Below are positions 18,732 through 30,599 of a DNA stretch of 64,000 bases, piece after piece; positions within the stretch are counted from its first letter, which is position 1; every line of letters starts with the position of its first letter. The DNA lies in contig OZ025886.1 in NCBI GenBank assembly GCA_964019415.1, positions 4,405,701 through 4,469,700 on the forward strand, given 5' to 3'. Source of the stretch: Ianthella basta (Eukaryota; Porifera; Demospongiae; Verongiida; Ianthellidae). Under the pieces are notes generated by a model. It was given only the letters and a program-made list of their open reading frames with translations, was not told the DNA's origin and did not search any database. The position numbers and the translations under genes are program-made.

Positions 18732-20376
18732 TACCTCCAGCACAGTAGGAATGATGTCAAACTCGCACTCCTTCACAAATGCCTCTTTGCTGAAGTAAGG
18801 GTCAACTTTTCGTATTTCAGCCATTGCCTCTGCCATGTCAGACTGGGTCACCATCCCTCCTGCATGACACACACACAGACAGACAGACACACATGAACAC
18901 AAATGCATGCACACACACACAACCTTGCACACTGGATGGACACCTCACTAGACACACACAACCTTGTAGAAAGGGGAATACAAGACACCTCTCCCTCACA
19001 CAGTTTACTCTGGACAAGGTCACTCACCAAAGGTGTCACCAACTCTGTCTGTCACTGCTCGTGACGCCCTCACAACTACATTGTCACTCTCGTCATACTT
19101 CATACGCATTGTGTACAGCACTTGGTATGGGGGAGGGAAGGGGAGGGGGAGGGGAGGGGAGGGGAGGGGGAGGGGAGGGGAGGGTAGAGGGGTGGGGAGG
19201 GGGAGGGGAGGGGGAGGGGAGGGGGAGGGGAGGGTAGAGGGGAGGGGGAGGGGAAGGGGAGGGGAGGGGGAGGGGGAGGGGAAGGGGAGGGGGAGGGGAG
19301 GGGAGTGGGATGGTAGATCACTATTGAATGTATAAATGTGCTACTACCACACTGTAATGTACACACGCACACACACCCTACACTCCACCCTGTATGAGTG
19401 CCCTCCAACACAATCCACACACTCCTCTATTACAGTAGCCCCCTTACAGTTGGTGATGGGATTGTTCTCTCGCAAGTTACTCCACCAGCTGTACAGCTTG
19501 GACTGCCTTGTCTGCACCACTCTCACCTCCTCACTGCAGGAGGGGGGAAGGAGCGGAGGGAGTGGGAGGGAGGGGGAAGGAGGGGAGGGAGGTGAGGGAG
19601 GGGAGGGAGGGAAGGGAAGGAGGGGAGGGAGAGGAGGGAGGTGAGGGAGGGGAGGGAAGGAGGGGAGGGAGAGGAGGGGAGGGAGGTGAGGGAGGGGAGG
19701 GAGGGGAGGGAGGTGAGGGAGGGGAGGGAAGGAGGGGAGGGAGAGGAGGGAGGAAAGGAGGGGAGGGAAGGAGGGGAGGGAGAGGAGGGGAGGGAGAAGA
19801 GGGAGGAAGTGGATAGGGTGGGTACATGCTGACTCTCTCCTACATTCCACATGCCCCTATATCCTAACACACTGACACAAAACCCGCCCACGCTTCCACC
19901 CACGCACTCGTTTGGCTCAATGACTCTCTCTTGTTGCTGTGCTGCTTGTGAAGAGAAGGAGCTTGCTCTGGCCGGGTCTGTGCGCTTCCTGATCTCAGCT
20001 GTGCACATACACCAGTGGACAAATGAGAGGGGCACACAAACTGTACTGGACATGCCATGGACATGGTGTACACACACACACACACACACACACACCACCT
20101 CCCACCTCCCACCTCCCACTCACAAGGTGGTGTATATGGTTTGGAGTGTTCTATAATATCTTCCAAGAATTCTTCCTTAACTACTTTCATACCCTGCAGT
20201 GGAGGGGGAGGGGGAGGGGGAGGGGGAGGGGCAAATTAAATGTCAGTCACAGTACAATACCATTACCATAGCAACCTGTTACCCACCTCTGCCACCTTCT
20301 GGTAGGTCTGTGTCTGTCCCAGCTGCTCTCCCTGTTCAGAGACCTTCCTAGCTGTGGCACTGGCAGTTTGAGACAC
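17731..20376 (-). CDS. TIMM44: TIM44, mitochondrial import motor subunit (C-terminal 309 aa)
   Basis: Ten minus-strand exons keep one frame: 20376-20287, 20193-20124, 19998-19908, 19533-19448, 19120-19028, 18859-18735, 18549-18499, 18410-18321, 18225-18115 and 17853-17731 (stop TGA). Recognisable TIM44 segments, in order, are RKRTDPA, IEPNE, SKLYSWWSNLRENNP, MKYDESDN, VRASRAVTDRVGD, IRKVDPYFSKEAF, DIIPTVLE, LKDWC, VLEQGPVLILTF and MYVWALCRD. Together they form the C-terminal membrane-binding domain. TIM44 sits on the matrix side of the inner membrane and tethers mtHsp70 to the TIM23 channel. The targeting peptide and first roughly 100-150 residues were not found. Upstream lies 5 kb of minisatellite and an insertion, so the 5' exons are beyond that or hidden in it. 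The gene is tail to tail with the JMY/WHAMM-like gene. Confidence 0.9.
18457..18479. repeat. poly-C tract
   Basis: A run of about 16 consecutive C with one A interruption, in the TIMM44 intron between the LKDWC and AYNML exons. Such runs are prone to length errors in assembly. Confidence 0.9.
18637..18729. repeat. (CA)n microsatellite in a TIMM44 intron
   Basis: CA repeats with a few CTCG interruptions, abutting the DIIPTVLE exon of TIMM44 within a few bases of its splice donor. Confidence 0.95.
19127..19311. repeat. GGGGA-type purine-rich satellite in a TIMM44 intron
   Basis: About 185 bp of GGGGA/GGGGGA repeats with strong strand asymmetry (purines on plus). Runs of four or more G recur every 5-6 bases, so G-quadruplex formation is plausible. 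Confidence 0.9.
19543..19812. repeat. GGGAGG-type purine-rich satellite in a TIMM44 intron
   Basis: About 270 bp of GGGAGG/AGGGGAGGGA variants with a longer repeat of about 45-50 bp containing 'ggtgaggg'. It immediately precedes (on minus) the acceptor of the EEVRVV exon, where it supplies the pyrimidine-rich tract. Confidence 0.9.
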
Positions 20377-20464
20377 CTAACGGGGGGGAGGGGGGGGGGA
20401 CAGGTGGGGGGACAGGTGGGGGGGGGGACAGGTGGGGGGACAGGTGGAGGACAGGTGGGGGGGA

Positions 20465-22186
20465 CGGGTGAGCAAGATGAAGCAAGATGAGGCAAGATGA
20501 AGCAAGATGAAGCAGGATGAGGCAAGTTGTAGAAATATTAAGCAAGTTGAGACAAGATGAAGCAAGATGAGGCAAGATGAAGTAGGATGAGGCAAGATGT
20601 GGAAAGATTAAGCAAGTTGAGACAAAATGAAGCAAGATGAAGCAAGATGAGGCAAGATGAAGCAGGATGAGGCAAGATGAAGCAGGATGAGTCAAGATGT
20701 TGAAAGATGAGGCAAGATGAGGCAAGATGAGGCAAGATGAGGCAAGATAAGGCAAGATGAGCCAAGATGAGGCAAGATGAAGCAAGATGAGGCAAGACGA
20801 GGCAAGATGAGGCAAGACGAGGTAGGATGAGGAAAGATGAAGAAAGATGAGGCAAGACGAGACAAGATCTGGAAAGATGAAGCAAGATGAAGCAAGATGA
20901 GGCATGATGAAGCAAGATGAGTCAAGATGTAGAAAGATGAGGAAAGACGAAAGAAGATGAGAAAAGATGAGTCAAGACGAGGCAAGACGTGGAAAGATGA
21001 GTCAAGGTGAAGCAAGATGAGGCAAGATGAGGCATGATGAGGTAAGATCAAGCAAGATGAGGCATGATGAAGCAAGATGAGACAAGATGTGGAAAGATGA
21101 GGCAAGATGAAGCAAGATGAGGTAAGATGAAGCAAGATGAGTCAAGATGTGGAAAGATGAGGCAAGACGAGGCAAGATAAGGCAAGACGAGGCAAGATGA
21201 GGCAAGACGAGGCAGGATGAGGAATGATGAAGAAAGATGAGGAAAGATGAGGCAAGACGAGACAAGATCTGGAAAGATGAAGCAAGATGAAGCAAGATGA
21301 GGCATGATGAAGCAAGATGAGTCAAGATGTAGAAAGATGAGGAAAGACGAAGGAAGATGAGAAAAGATGAGTCAAGACGAGGCAAGACGTGGAAAGATGA
21401 GTCAAGATGAAGCAAGATGACGCAAGATGAGGCATGATGAGGCAAGATCAAGCAAGATGAGGCATGATGAAACAAGATGAGACAAGATGTGGAAAGATGA
21501 GGCAAGATGAAGCAAGATGAGGCAAGATAAAGCAAGATGAGTCAAGATGTGGAAAGATGAGGCAAGACGAGGCAAGATAAGGCAAGACGAGGCAAGATGA
21601 GGAAAGATAGAGGAAGATGTGGAAAGATGAGGCAAGATGAAGCAAGATGAGGCAAGATGAAGCAAGATGAGGCAAGATGAAGCATGATGAGGCAAGATGA
21701 AGCAAGATGAGGCAAGATGAGGAAAGATGAGGCATGATGAAGCAAGATGAGGCAAGATTAAGCAAGATGAGGCAAGATGAAGCAAGATGAGGCAAGATGA
21801 AGCAAGATGAGTCAAGATGAGGCAAGACGAGGCAAGATGAGGCAAGACGAGGCAAGATGAGGCAAGACGAGGCAAGATGAGGAAAGTTAGAGGAAGATGA
21901 GGAAAGATGAAGCAAGATGAGGCAAGATGAAGCAAGATGAGGCAAGATGAAGCAAGATTAAGCAAGACGAGGAAAGATGAGGCATGATGAAGCAAGATGA
22001 GGCAAGATTAAGCAGGATGAGGCAAGATGAAGCAAGATGAGGCAAGATGAAGCAAGACGAGTCAAGATGTGGAAAGATGAGGCAAGACGAGGCAAGATGT
22101 GGAAAGATGAGGCAAGATGAAGCAAGATGAGGCAAGATAAAGCAAGATGAGGCAAGATTAAGCAAGTTGAGACAAGATGAAGCAAT
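20465..22186. repeat. 10-bp minisatellite array, part 1
   Basis: About 1.7 kb of tandem 10-bp units, consensus GCAAGATGAG/GCAAGATGAA, often alternating as a 20-mer and with GGAAAGATGA and GCAAGACGAG variants. Blocks of a few hundred bases recur (for example 20830-21060 and 21190-21440), giving a higher-order pattern. On the minus strand all frames can stay open and give Leu/Ser/Cys/His-rich frames; these are not genes. It lies upstream of the first TIMM44 exon found. Confidence 0.97.
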
Positions 22187-22589
22187 ATCACAGGGTAGTT
22201 ATAACATGAAACCTCCACTTTGGGTGAAAGGTGTAGATAACCACTAAATTTTGATCGTTAGCACATTTTGAGGAAGAAGTATGTGATGTCATCAGTGACA
22301 TCACCGGTGATGTCATATGATGTCATCATGTACATACACCAACCTCACACAATCACTGAAGCAGCAGGGCTACCCACATTCACATTTTGCAGTAGCAGTA
22401 TTACAGGAAAGGAAGAAGGATGAGAAGAAGACTAGCACTCAGTTAGAGTGCTTATACACAGACCAGCACTCCACTAGAGTGCTTACACAACAGACAAGCA
22501 CTTGGCTACAGTGCTCACACAACAGTCTTTGCCTAATGAAGTTATTCTCTGTATTCCAGTTTTTATCTACAGCAATTATCGAGTTGGTA

Positions 22590-22872
22590 CTAAGTATGCG
22601 TGGAGCGAGACAGCGTGTGGAATGAGAAAACGTTTGTAGAGTGAAGGAGCGCGTCGAATGAGACTGCGTGTTGAGTTACGTACGAAGCGCGTAGAGTGAG
22701 ACAGCGCGTGGAGAGAGGCCGCGCGTAGTCAGGCGTATCCGTTAGGCAGCGCGTGGAGTGAGACAGCGCGTGGAGAGAGGCCATGCGCAGGCTGAGGCTG
22801 CGTGTTGAGTTAGGCAGCGCGTGGAGTGAGACAGAGCGTGGATTGAGGCTGTGCGATGAGTTAGGGAACGTG
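22590..22872. repeat. degenerate ~17-19-bp GCGCGTGGAGTGAGACA-type satellite
   Basis: Diverged tandem units such as 'gcgcgtagagtgagacagc' and 'gcgcgtggagtgagacagc' are CpG-rich, unlike the surrounding AT-rich DNA. They lie within the TIR-bounded element. Confidence 0.75.
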
Positions 22873-23355
22873 TAGTGCGGCACACATGGATGCACCCCAA
22901 CGTACCTTCATTAAATCATACTCTTCCAGCTCTGTGGGCCTGACAACAATAAGAGATACTGTCCTCGATCTGCTGCACTTCGGTTGACGAGCCGCGTCCT
23001 GACATCCCTTTAACACATTGCTATTCGATAACTTATAGTGACGTTTGCTGACGTCATGACAATGGCCGGCTTGTTGCTCAGGGAATTTTGTATAAAAAAC
23101 CGGCATACCTAGAGCTCCTTCTCGGTGAGTGTGCTGCGCATCATCGTGTTTAGTAGTAAATGTACCTTCATATTCGACTGAGAACAGAAGTGTACCGTAG
23201 ACTGTTTCAGAGAAAATTGCATTCGAACGTGTGAATTGTGGCAAAATTTCTACCGAAAAGGTGTTTTTCTTTATATTCTCTGCAAACAGACGCGTACATC
23301 CCCAGTTCTCAGTCGATTCTGAAGCTTTACATTTCCCTACACCTAACCAGCGCAA
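22861..23355 (-). CDS. unrecognised 164-codon open frame inside the TIR element
   Basis: An open frame from ATG at 23355, with mixed composition and no low-complexity run. Near its end RTVSLIVVRPTELEEYDLMK is followed by a possible GT donor (aag/gtacgt at about 22899), so an exon ending there is conceivable. No domain is recognised. It may be element-encoded, a captured exon, or chance. Confidence 0.25.
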   Translation of the reverse strand: MRWLGVGKCKASESTENWGCTRLFAENIKKNTFSVEILPQFTRSNAIFSETVYGTLLFSVEYEGTFTTKHDDAQHTHREGALGMPVFYTKFPEQQAGHCHDVSKRHYKLSNSNVLKGCQDAARQPKCSRSRTVSLIVVRPTELEEYDLMKVRWGASMCAALHVP

Positions 23356-23616
23356 CTACGCGTGTTTCAGGCGTCCTCTAGATATGCCGGTTTTGCTCTG
23401 AATGTCGGCGAGTATACCATTTTCAACACTATCAAACATCTGCATCCAAGCTTTTGCCGGTGCGCTGATCGACTTTTCAGATAAAGCTAAGATCATACTC
23501 TATTATCTTGCCAATCTTTATCCTTAGAGTCATTCAGAGAGCGAAAATATAACGTTTCAAAAAGGTGCAAGGTTAGCGGCTATATTAGCGGTTTCATGTT
23601 ATAACTACCCTGTGAT

Positions 23617-25632
23617 GAGGCTAGATGAGGCAAGATTAAACAAGATGAGGAAAGATGAAGTAAGATGAGGCAAGATGAAGCAAAATGAGGCAAGATAAGG
23701 CAAGATGATGCAAGATGAAGAAAGATGAAGCAAGAAGAGGCAAGATGAAGCAAGATAAGGCAAGATGAAGCAAGATAAGGCAAGACGAGGCAAGACGAGG
23801 CAAGACAAGGCAAGATGAGGCAAGACGAGGCAAGATGAGGAAAGATGAAGGAAGATGAAGAAAGATGAGGCAAGACGATGCAAGATGTGGAAAGATGAGG
23901 CAAGATGAAGCATGATGAGGCAAGATGAAGCAAGATGAGGCAAGATGAAGCAAAATGATGCATGATGAAGAAAGATGAGGCAAAATGAAGCAAGATGAGG
24001 CAAGATGAAGCAAGATGAGGCAAGATGAGACATGATGAAGAAAGATGAGGCAAAATGAAGCAAGATGAGGCATGATGAAGAAAGATGAGGCAAAATGAAG
24101 CAAGATGAGGCAAGACAAGGCAAGATGAGAGAAGACGAGGCAAGATGAGGAAAGATGAAGGAAGATGAGGAAAGATGAGGCAAGACGATGCAAGATGTGG
24201 AAAGATGAGGCAAGATGAAGCATGATGAGGCAAGATGAAGCAAGATGAGGCATGATGAAGCAAGATGAGGCAAAATGAAGCAAGATGAGGTAAGATGAAG
24301 CAAGATGAAACAAGATGAAGCAAGACGATTCAAGATGAGGCAAGATGAGACAAGATGTGGAAAGATGAGGCAAGATGAAGCAAGATGAGGCAAGACGAGG
24401 CAAGATGAGGCAAGATGAGGGAAGATGAAGCAGTTGAGGCAAGATGTGGCAAGATGAGACAAGATGTGGAAAGATGAGGCAAGATAAAGCAAGATGAGGC
24501 AAGACGAGGCAAGATGAGGAAAGATGAAGGAAGACGAGGAAAGATGAGGCAAGACGATGCAAGATGTGGGAAGATGAGGCAAGATGAAACAAGATGAGGC
24601 AAGATGAAGCAAGATGAAGCAAGATGAGGCAAGATGAGGCAAGATGAAGCAAGATGAAGCAAGATGAGGCAAGATGAGGCAAGATGAAGCAAGATGAAGC
24701 AAGATGAGGCAAGATGAGGCAAGATGTGGAAAGATAAGGTAAGATGAAGCAAGATGTGGCAAGATGAGGAAAGATGAGACAAAATGAGGCAAGATGAGGC
24801 AAGATGAGACAAGATGAGGAAAGATGAGGCAAGATGAAGGAAGATGAGGCAAGATGAGGCAAGATGTGGCAAGATGAGACAAGATGTGGAAAGATAAGGT
24901 AAGATGAAGCAAGATGAGGCAAGATGAGGAAAGATGAGACAAGATGAGGCAAGATGAGGCAAGATGAGACAAGATGAGGAAAGATGAGGCAAGATGAAGG
25001 AAGATGAGGCAAGATGAAGCAAGATGAGGCAAGATGAGAAAAGATGAGGCAAGATGAAGCAAGATGAGGCAAGATTAAGCAAGATGAGGCAAGATGAAGC
25101 AAGATCAGGCAAAATGAAGCAAGACGAGTCAAGATGTGGAAAGATGAGGCAAGACGAGGCAAGATGTGGAAAGATGAGGCAAGACGAGGCAAGATGTGGA
25201 AAGATGAGGCAAGATGAAGCAAGATGAGGCAAGATGAAGCAAGATGAGGCAATATGAGGCAAGAAGAAGCAAGATGAGGAAAGATTAGACAAGATGATGC
25301 AAGATGAGGCAAGATGAGACAAGATGTGGAAAGAGGAGGCAAGATGAAGCAAGATGAGGCAAGACGAAGCAAGATGAAGCAAGATGAGGCAAGATGAAGC
25401 AAAATGATGCAAGATGAGGAAAGATGAGGCAAGACGAGGCAAGATGTGGAAAGATAAGGCAAGATGAAGCAAGATGAGGTAAGATGAAGCAAGATGAAGC
25501 AAGATGAGGCAATATGAGGCAAGAAGAAGCAAGATGAGGCAAGATGAGGAAAGATGAGACAAGATGAGGCAAGATGAGGCAAGATGAGACAAGATGTGGA
25601 AAGATAAGGCAAGATGAAGCAAGATGAAGCAA
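23617..25632. repeat. 10-bp minisatellite array, part 2
   Basis: A further 2.0 kb of the same GCAAGATGAG/GCAAGATGAA 10-mer after the inserted element, with higher-order blocks (for example 24720-24960 is internally duplicated). With part 1 the original array was about 3.7 kb. Open frames of up to 670 codons on minus come purely from the repeat. Confidence 0.97.
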
Positions 25633-25796
25633 GAATAAGAACGAACAAGCAAGAACAAACTGCACATTGGGAATAAGTACTGTGTACTCCAGTCTAACCA
25701 CTTTGGAGCACAGAACAGCTGCCCTCAACCATTTGACCCAAGTGTATATCACTCCCTCCCTCCCTCCCTCTACCAACAACTACAGACTACTCTGAC

Positions 25797-25926
25797 CTGC
25801 CATCTTCTCCATGTGTGCCTTAAGGACGTGTGTGGAAAACAGTTGCATCAGTTGGTAGAATGGTGTCCCTCCTGGTGTGAGGAGCAGGGAGGCTGCAATG
25901 GGTGGCAGTCTTGAGGAGGGGTCCTC
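25797..25926 (-). CDS. candidate single exon of an unrecognised minus-strand gene
   Basis: On minus, an acceptor 'ccatctag' opens a 130-nt frame, starting EDPSSRLPPIAASLLL and continuing through FYQLMQLFSTHVLKAHMEKM, ending at a good donor 'gcag/gtcaga'. The predicted peptide looks like a natural helical sequence. It could be a 5' exon of TIMM44, although it does not resemble the known N-terminus, or belong to a separate gene. No flanking exons could be linked. Confidence 0.3.
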
Positions 25927-26204
25927 CTAGATGGAGGGGGAGGGATGGTGTGACGAGGGCAGGGGGTGGGGGATCAAGGAGTCAATGACAGCCAGGACCA
26001 CATCACATTGGAAAGTGGAAATGGAGTGTAGGCAGTGTAGGTGTGGAGCTGAGGGGCAGGAGTAGAGGATGTGCAGCTGGCACTGGGGACCAGGAAGGGG
26101 TGGTGGGATGAGGACAGACCTAGCAGGGGACCCCACAGGAAGAAGAGGAGTACAAACAGTGGAAGAAGCAGCAGTACCAGTGGCCATACACAGGGCAGCC
26201 AGTC

Positions 26205-26350
26205 CCAAACAAGCAGCACACACCTGGGGCCTTGGGCTTCAACCGTCTCACTCTTGTCATCTCCTCGGCCATCTCCTCCCAGGAGAGCGCAGGCAAACAG
26301 AACAGTACGCCTCTGGGAACAGACAGCTACAGTCAACGGACAACTGCCAC
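26205..26350. repeat. dispersed ~145-bp duplicate, copy 1
   Basis: The stretch with 'aagcagcacacacctggggc' through 'ggaacagacagctacagtc' matches 28208-28352 at high identity, with small indels. On minus, copy 1 reads MAEEMTRVRRLKPKAPG before a possible donor, while copy 2 is interrupted, so copy 1 may be an exon or promoter-proximal piece. Orientation and role are uncertain. Confidence 0.6.
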
Positions 26351-26756
26351 AACACATGACGATTGCGCAATAGTAACAGATGGGGAGAGGTGAAGGTAAG
26401 CAGGGAGGGGAGTGAAAGGTGAGGGGGAGGGGAGGGGGGAAGGGGGAAGGGAGTAGGGGAGGGACGGGTAATCTTGTACATCTTGCTATGTTATAAGTGT
26501 ACTTGCCCTAGTGTGTGCCTTCCACCTTGGAAAGTGGGAATGGAATGGGAGTGTATGCAGAGCAGGTGTGAGGACGCATGCATGCACGCACGCACACACG
26601 CATGCACACACACACACACACACACCTCTTGTGACACTAGGGCTCTGTCAAACACAGTGGTCTTTCAGTGGTGATGGCAGCTTTGTTACTGTAACACCTG
26701 GCATGGAAGGGAGTGGGAGAAATAGTTCCTTTTGGTCCACGTCAGCTGATTCCTGT

Positions 26757-26780
26757 GGGGGGGGGGGGGGGGGGGGGGGG
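26757..26780. repeat. poly-G tract
   Basis: A run of about 24 consecutive G (26757-26780). It is likely to form quadruplex structures and is prone to sequencing errors. The surrounding 26,360-28,180 holds GA-rich and CA-rich low-complexity DNA and no supportable gene. Confidence 0.9.
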
Positions 26781-28207
26781 TGGAGGGGAGGGGGGAGTGA
26801 CACACAATACAATTGTGTGACGTGTACACAATTAACACTTGAGGAATGTCAACACTCACACAATCACACACAGAGCGGACAATAACAGCAACTCATGGCT
26901 CAGGTCTAATTGCTCTGAAATAAACTTATATCAAATACAATTCCAACTAATTCTGTGAGTGCAGTCATGTTTCATAAAGGATACACTCAGTGCTGTGTGA
27001 GTTGTATCACACGAAAGGACTTGCTGACAAAAGGGACAGCAAAACTGGCCAACAATCACTTCTCTCTGTCCAATCACCAGCTCATTCGCTAACTCACTTC
27101 AAAGTACAAGTCTCCTCACACTACAGCAGGCCCCCACAGGCAGGCAGGTGCCCCTAACTCGTTCTTACTATCACTTACACTTAATACACAGTTAACACAT
27201 AGTTAACACCTGCAGCACACACTGCGGGAACAAGTCTGGGGCAAGTGTACACCAAACACTACACACACCACATGTCTCAGTTCCACAATTACTCTGCCAC
27301 GCCTCAATACATTTCACGCCTAGCATGCAGTGGCTGTGCGAGTGCTACAAGGGTGTGTTGAATAACCCCCACATGCACTCATGTAGCTGTGTTCTCCTGT
27401 CATGTTGGCTGGTAGGTCGGTGTTCCCTATCTATTTAGTTGACACCCACTGTAGTGCATGTTTCCCACAGAGATTTTTGTCACCTACGGCTGCCTCCCTA
27501 TTGGAGGTGACAAGTGTGACTTGTTGTGTTACATAGGGATGGCTTGAATACACAAATGCCCCTCCTTAGCAGCTTGTTGGGAGACACAATGTACACAAAG
27601 TCAACAGTGTGTGCACATCACCTAGTCACACCCAACACATCCACGGCATGTCAATGATCAACGCAAAGCAATTTCTGACAGCTTTTGAAGGCAATGTAGA
27701 TACATTTTATACCATTCCCTGCCAAGTATTGCTATATAGCAGCAAATGACATACATACACACGAGCCAATCAATGATTAGTCCAATTTGCAGCGTTCAAA
27801 CAATTAAGAGGTTCCAGTGACCTGCAACCAGCTGTAGCTACATGCAACCATAACTTGAATGTGGAGGACTGCCCCAGCACAGCTCTCTGGAAGAGACAGC
27901 ACACTACTTGTCAGTCTACACTGCTCCGGTCCCACAGGCCAAGAAGCAATCTGCTTGTGTTAGCTCCCCCTCCTCAAAACATAAGAGTGTACAGAATGTG
28001 CTGAGTGGTGGCAGGTGTGTGCTGTGAATAGGGAAGTGATGTCACTGTGCAATAAATGGCACACCACACACATAAACTTAGCTACTTTAACCAACTCCTT
28101 GTCAGTGACCACGGTTTAGTGCATTTACGTAGCTACAGCTGGTTTTCGCTAATAAACCAACAAGGTATAATTGAGTAGCCACAATGACACCGACAGATTA
28201 CCTCTCA

Positions 28208-28352
28208 GAGCAGCACAGTCCCGAACAAGCAGCACACACCTTGGGCCTTGGGCTTCAACCCCTCACTCTTGGCATCTCCTCCCAGGAGAGCAGCAGGCAA
28301 ACAGAACACCACGCCTCTGAGAACAGACAGCTACAGCCGATGGACACTTGCT
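28208..28352. repeat. dispersed ~145-bp duplicate, copy 2
   Basis: Paralogue of 26205-26350, with a 10-bp loss in the 'ctcttggcatctcctcccag' region and substitutions. It indicates a local duplication of unit A material about 2 kb apart. Confidence 0.6.
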
Positions 28353-28938
28353 GCAGGCAGACTTTGAGATAGGAGCGCTACCCGGGAACAAAATGGACCC
28401 GGGACAGGCAGGACTCCTCGCACCACTCGAGGAAGCGAAGCGAAGACAATGCACAATCGTAGAGTACCATCCTATACATTCAGGAGCGCTCCCATGGTCA
28501 AGGCGCTCCTGCCATCTATGCTCCTGCTATGGCACAATCTGGCGCTAATTAAGGTAAACCGGAAGTGTTGTGTGAGGTTGGGGGAGTTCCCTTGTGCAAT
28601 CGGCTCTCGGCCAAGTGGTTGGAAGTGATCTTGTCCGTCAGCCAAGTCAGTCTCTTTCGCTATCGGTGAGACATAGAGATCGTACCTTTGTACATGCACA
28701 CTACAGTGCGTGTCATCACACGGGGGGGGGGGCATTACCAGTAGTCCACTGGCGTCTGGAGGTCGGTACACATCATTTCGTGTAGCTAGCTAGTCAAACA
28801 GTCTCTGTAGCGTATAGTGGGCGAGTACGCGATACCAGACACACTTGTGGGCCATTAGTTAATTAAGGTATATAGTGAAATGATGGACGTGGAGTTAGGC
28901 TGCTACGTGCACTCTATCACACTGTTCTCTCATTACAG

Positions 28939-29144
28939 TTACAACTGTCAAACAATGGGAGGTATCATTAGCAGGTGGTGTTTGGGCCGTACTGCTGTTG
29001 TTGCTGCTGGTGGTGCTGATGATGTGGAGGAGGAGGCTGCAAGTGAACAAACCCCAGATAATACAGAAACTCCCCATGAACCACACCTGCCGGCAACAGA
29101 CCTGCCTCCAGGACCTCACCTACAAGATGAAGGAACTTGTCAAG
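28939..29144 (+). CDS. candidate exon encoding a transmembrane helix
   Basis: An acceptor 'tctctcattacag' and donor 'aag/gtgctt' bound a 206-nt segment. In one frame it encodes TVKQWEVSLAGG, a hydrophobic run VWAVLLLLLLVVLMMW, a stop-transfer RRR, and a polar tail with Cys residues (NHTCRQQTCLQD). That is a textbook single-pass membrane anchor. A competing frame (MGGIISRWCLG, acidic) is also open. Following plus-strand exon candidates at about 30990-31150, 32217-32318, 32907-33040 and 33558-33717 may belong to the same gene, but their phases do not all agree. Confidence 0.4.
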
Positions 29145-30392
29145 GTGCTTATAAGATTGAGTACATGTGTTAACACAGTGGGTTTGGTATCCCACAGTCA
29201 GGATGCTGGTTGGCTATGACTAGCTAGCTAAGTATTGCATCCAGCAGCATGAGGGAGGGTTGCATGTGTAGGACACACACCCTAGTCTGTGCTAGTTTAG
29301 GAGCTATGTATGATGAAGGTGTAGGATGCCTGCTCTCTGGGCTACAGCTGTCGTGGTCACAGGCGGTGTGCTGCCTACTCCTCTCCAACACTTACCATTT
29401 GTACTAGTTCTTGTGTGTGAGATCACCTTTAAACAAGCAGCCCCATTGTACATCACACCTCTACATGGTGGAGCATTGTGTCAGTGTGCATGCACTCAGC
29501 ATACAGTGACCAAATGGTGTATTGCAGTAACAGAAAGCAATAAAGATTGAAACATTTAACAGCTGTCAATTGTGTGTTCCGTTCACAGTGAGTCGACCAG
29601 TCAGTGGTCAGGGCCATGCTGGTGAAGTGGCCAATGAGCAGCGGACACCAGTGAGTTGTGTGTGTGTGTGTGTTGTGCACTTCTGTGAGTGTGTACCTTC
29701 TGCATGGGCAAGAAGTGGCAGTCCTGTGTGCTGTTGTGGGGCTGACGGTTTCTTTGTGCCCGAGTCATCTGTGACCAACTGTAGGTGTAGCTTTGGGTAT
29801 GTGCTACTAGTTACATCAAACGATAGTAAAGGTTAGTAGAAGTCCAGTAATCTTGTGTTGTGTGTGTTGTGCACTCTTGTCAGTGGGTATGCCTTGCCTA
29901 CACTTAGCTTCATGGTGAACTTGGGCTACCTTGTCTCAATCACTAATTCTGCTCATCATCAGCTACTGAGTAGGAGCAGGCAGTGTCCATATTTCACCAG
30001 TCACGAAATGTGAGGTTACCTGGTGACATGTGGATGCTGTTAGTGTACAAACTACTTGACTGATAAGGTGTAGCTATGAATGGCTCCTATAAGGACTGCA
30101 TGGGATCACCCGCACATGTGCTAACCTGTGTATCAGCCCCTCCTCCACTTGTGTCTACAAGTAAAGACCTACACTACCACCAGCTAGTGCTCTACTCTTC
30201 TGTGTGGTCCTCTTCTCTCCCACCCTCAGGTGCCTCCTGTACTCCCTGGACCACTGCCTGACACAGTTCAAGGTATGTTATACTGTGACTTCCATATAAG
30301 GAGTGGTAGTGTTTGCACAAATGGTGGGCACCAAGTGGGTCTATTCTCCTTCTCAGCTTCCATTGCCACAAATTACATCACTAGTAACTAGC

Positions 30393-30393
<1 letters not shown>

Positions 30394-30467
<74 letters not shown>

Positions 30468-30472
30468 TGTGG

Positions 30473-30503
<31 letters not shown>

Positions 30504-30540
30504 TGTGGTGTGTGTGTGTGTGTGTGGTGTGTGTGTGTGT

Positions 30541-30597
<57 letters not shown>

Positions 30598-30598
30598 A
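30394..30598. repeat. (GT)n microsatellite upstream of the truncated JMY/WHAMM-like 3' copy
   Basis: About 205 bp of GT with GGTGTG interruptions. The sequence that follows ('tacagttaggattcaaactg') matches the right flank of the GT tract at 15595-16003, so the tract was copied along with the gene fragment. Confidence 0.95.
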
Positions 30599-30599
30599 T

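Larger units (their letters stand above)
22187..23616. mobile_element. 1.43-kb element with perfect 27-bp terminal inverted repeats inside the minisatellite
   Basis: The left end ATCACAGGGTAGTTATAACA continuing to 22213 is the exact inverse of 23590-23616. The 10-bp array resumes on both sides, so the element or block was inserted into the array. No clear target duplication is visible in the repetitive flank. Inside are a TGATGTCATC-rich palindromic stretch (22285-22330), a GCGCGTGGAGTGAGACA-like satellite (22590-22870) and a 164-codon minus-strand open frame (23355-22861) without a recognised domain. No transposase is evident, so it is probably non-autonomous. Confidence 0.7.

Noticed and set aside
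23605..25667. Minus-strand open frames of 445-670 codons rich in Leu, Ser, Cys, His
   Set aside because: They are a by-product of the 10-bp minisatellite, whose unit has no stop codon in these frames; other frames of the same DNA are equally open and give the same type of peptide.
25927..26357. Minus-strand hydrophobic frames of 98-127 codons
   Set aside because: Derived from GA-rich low-complexity DNA read in antisense; the Leu/Pro-rich peptides differ between frames and have no recognisable domain.
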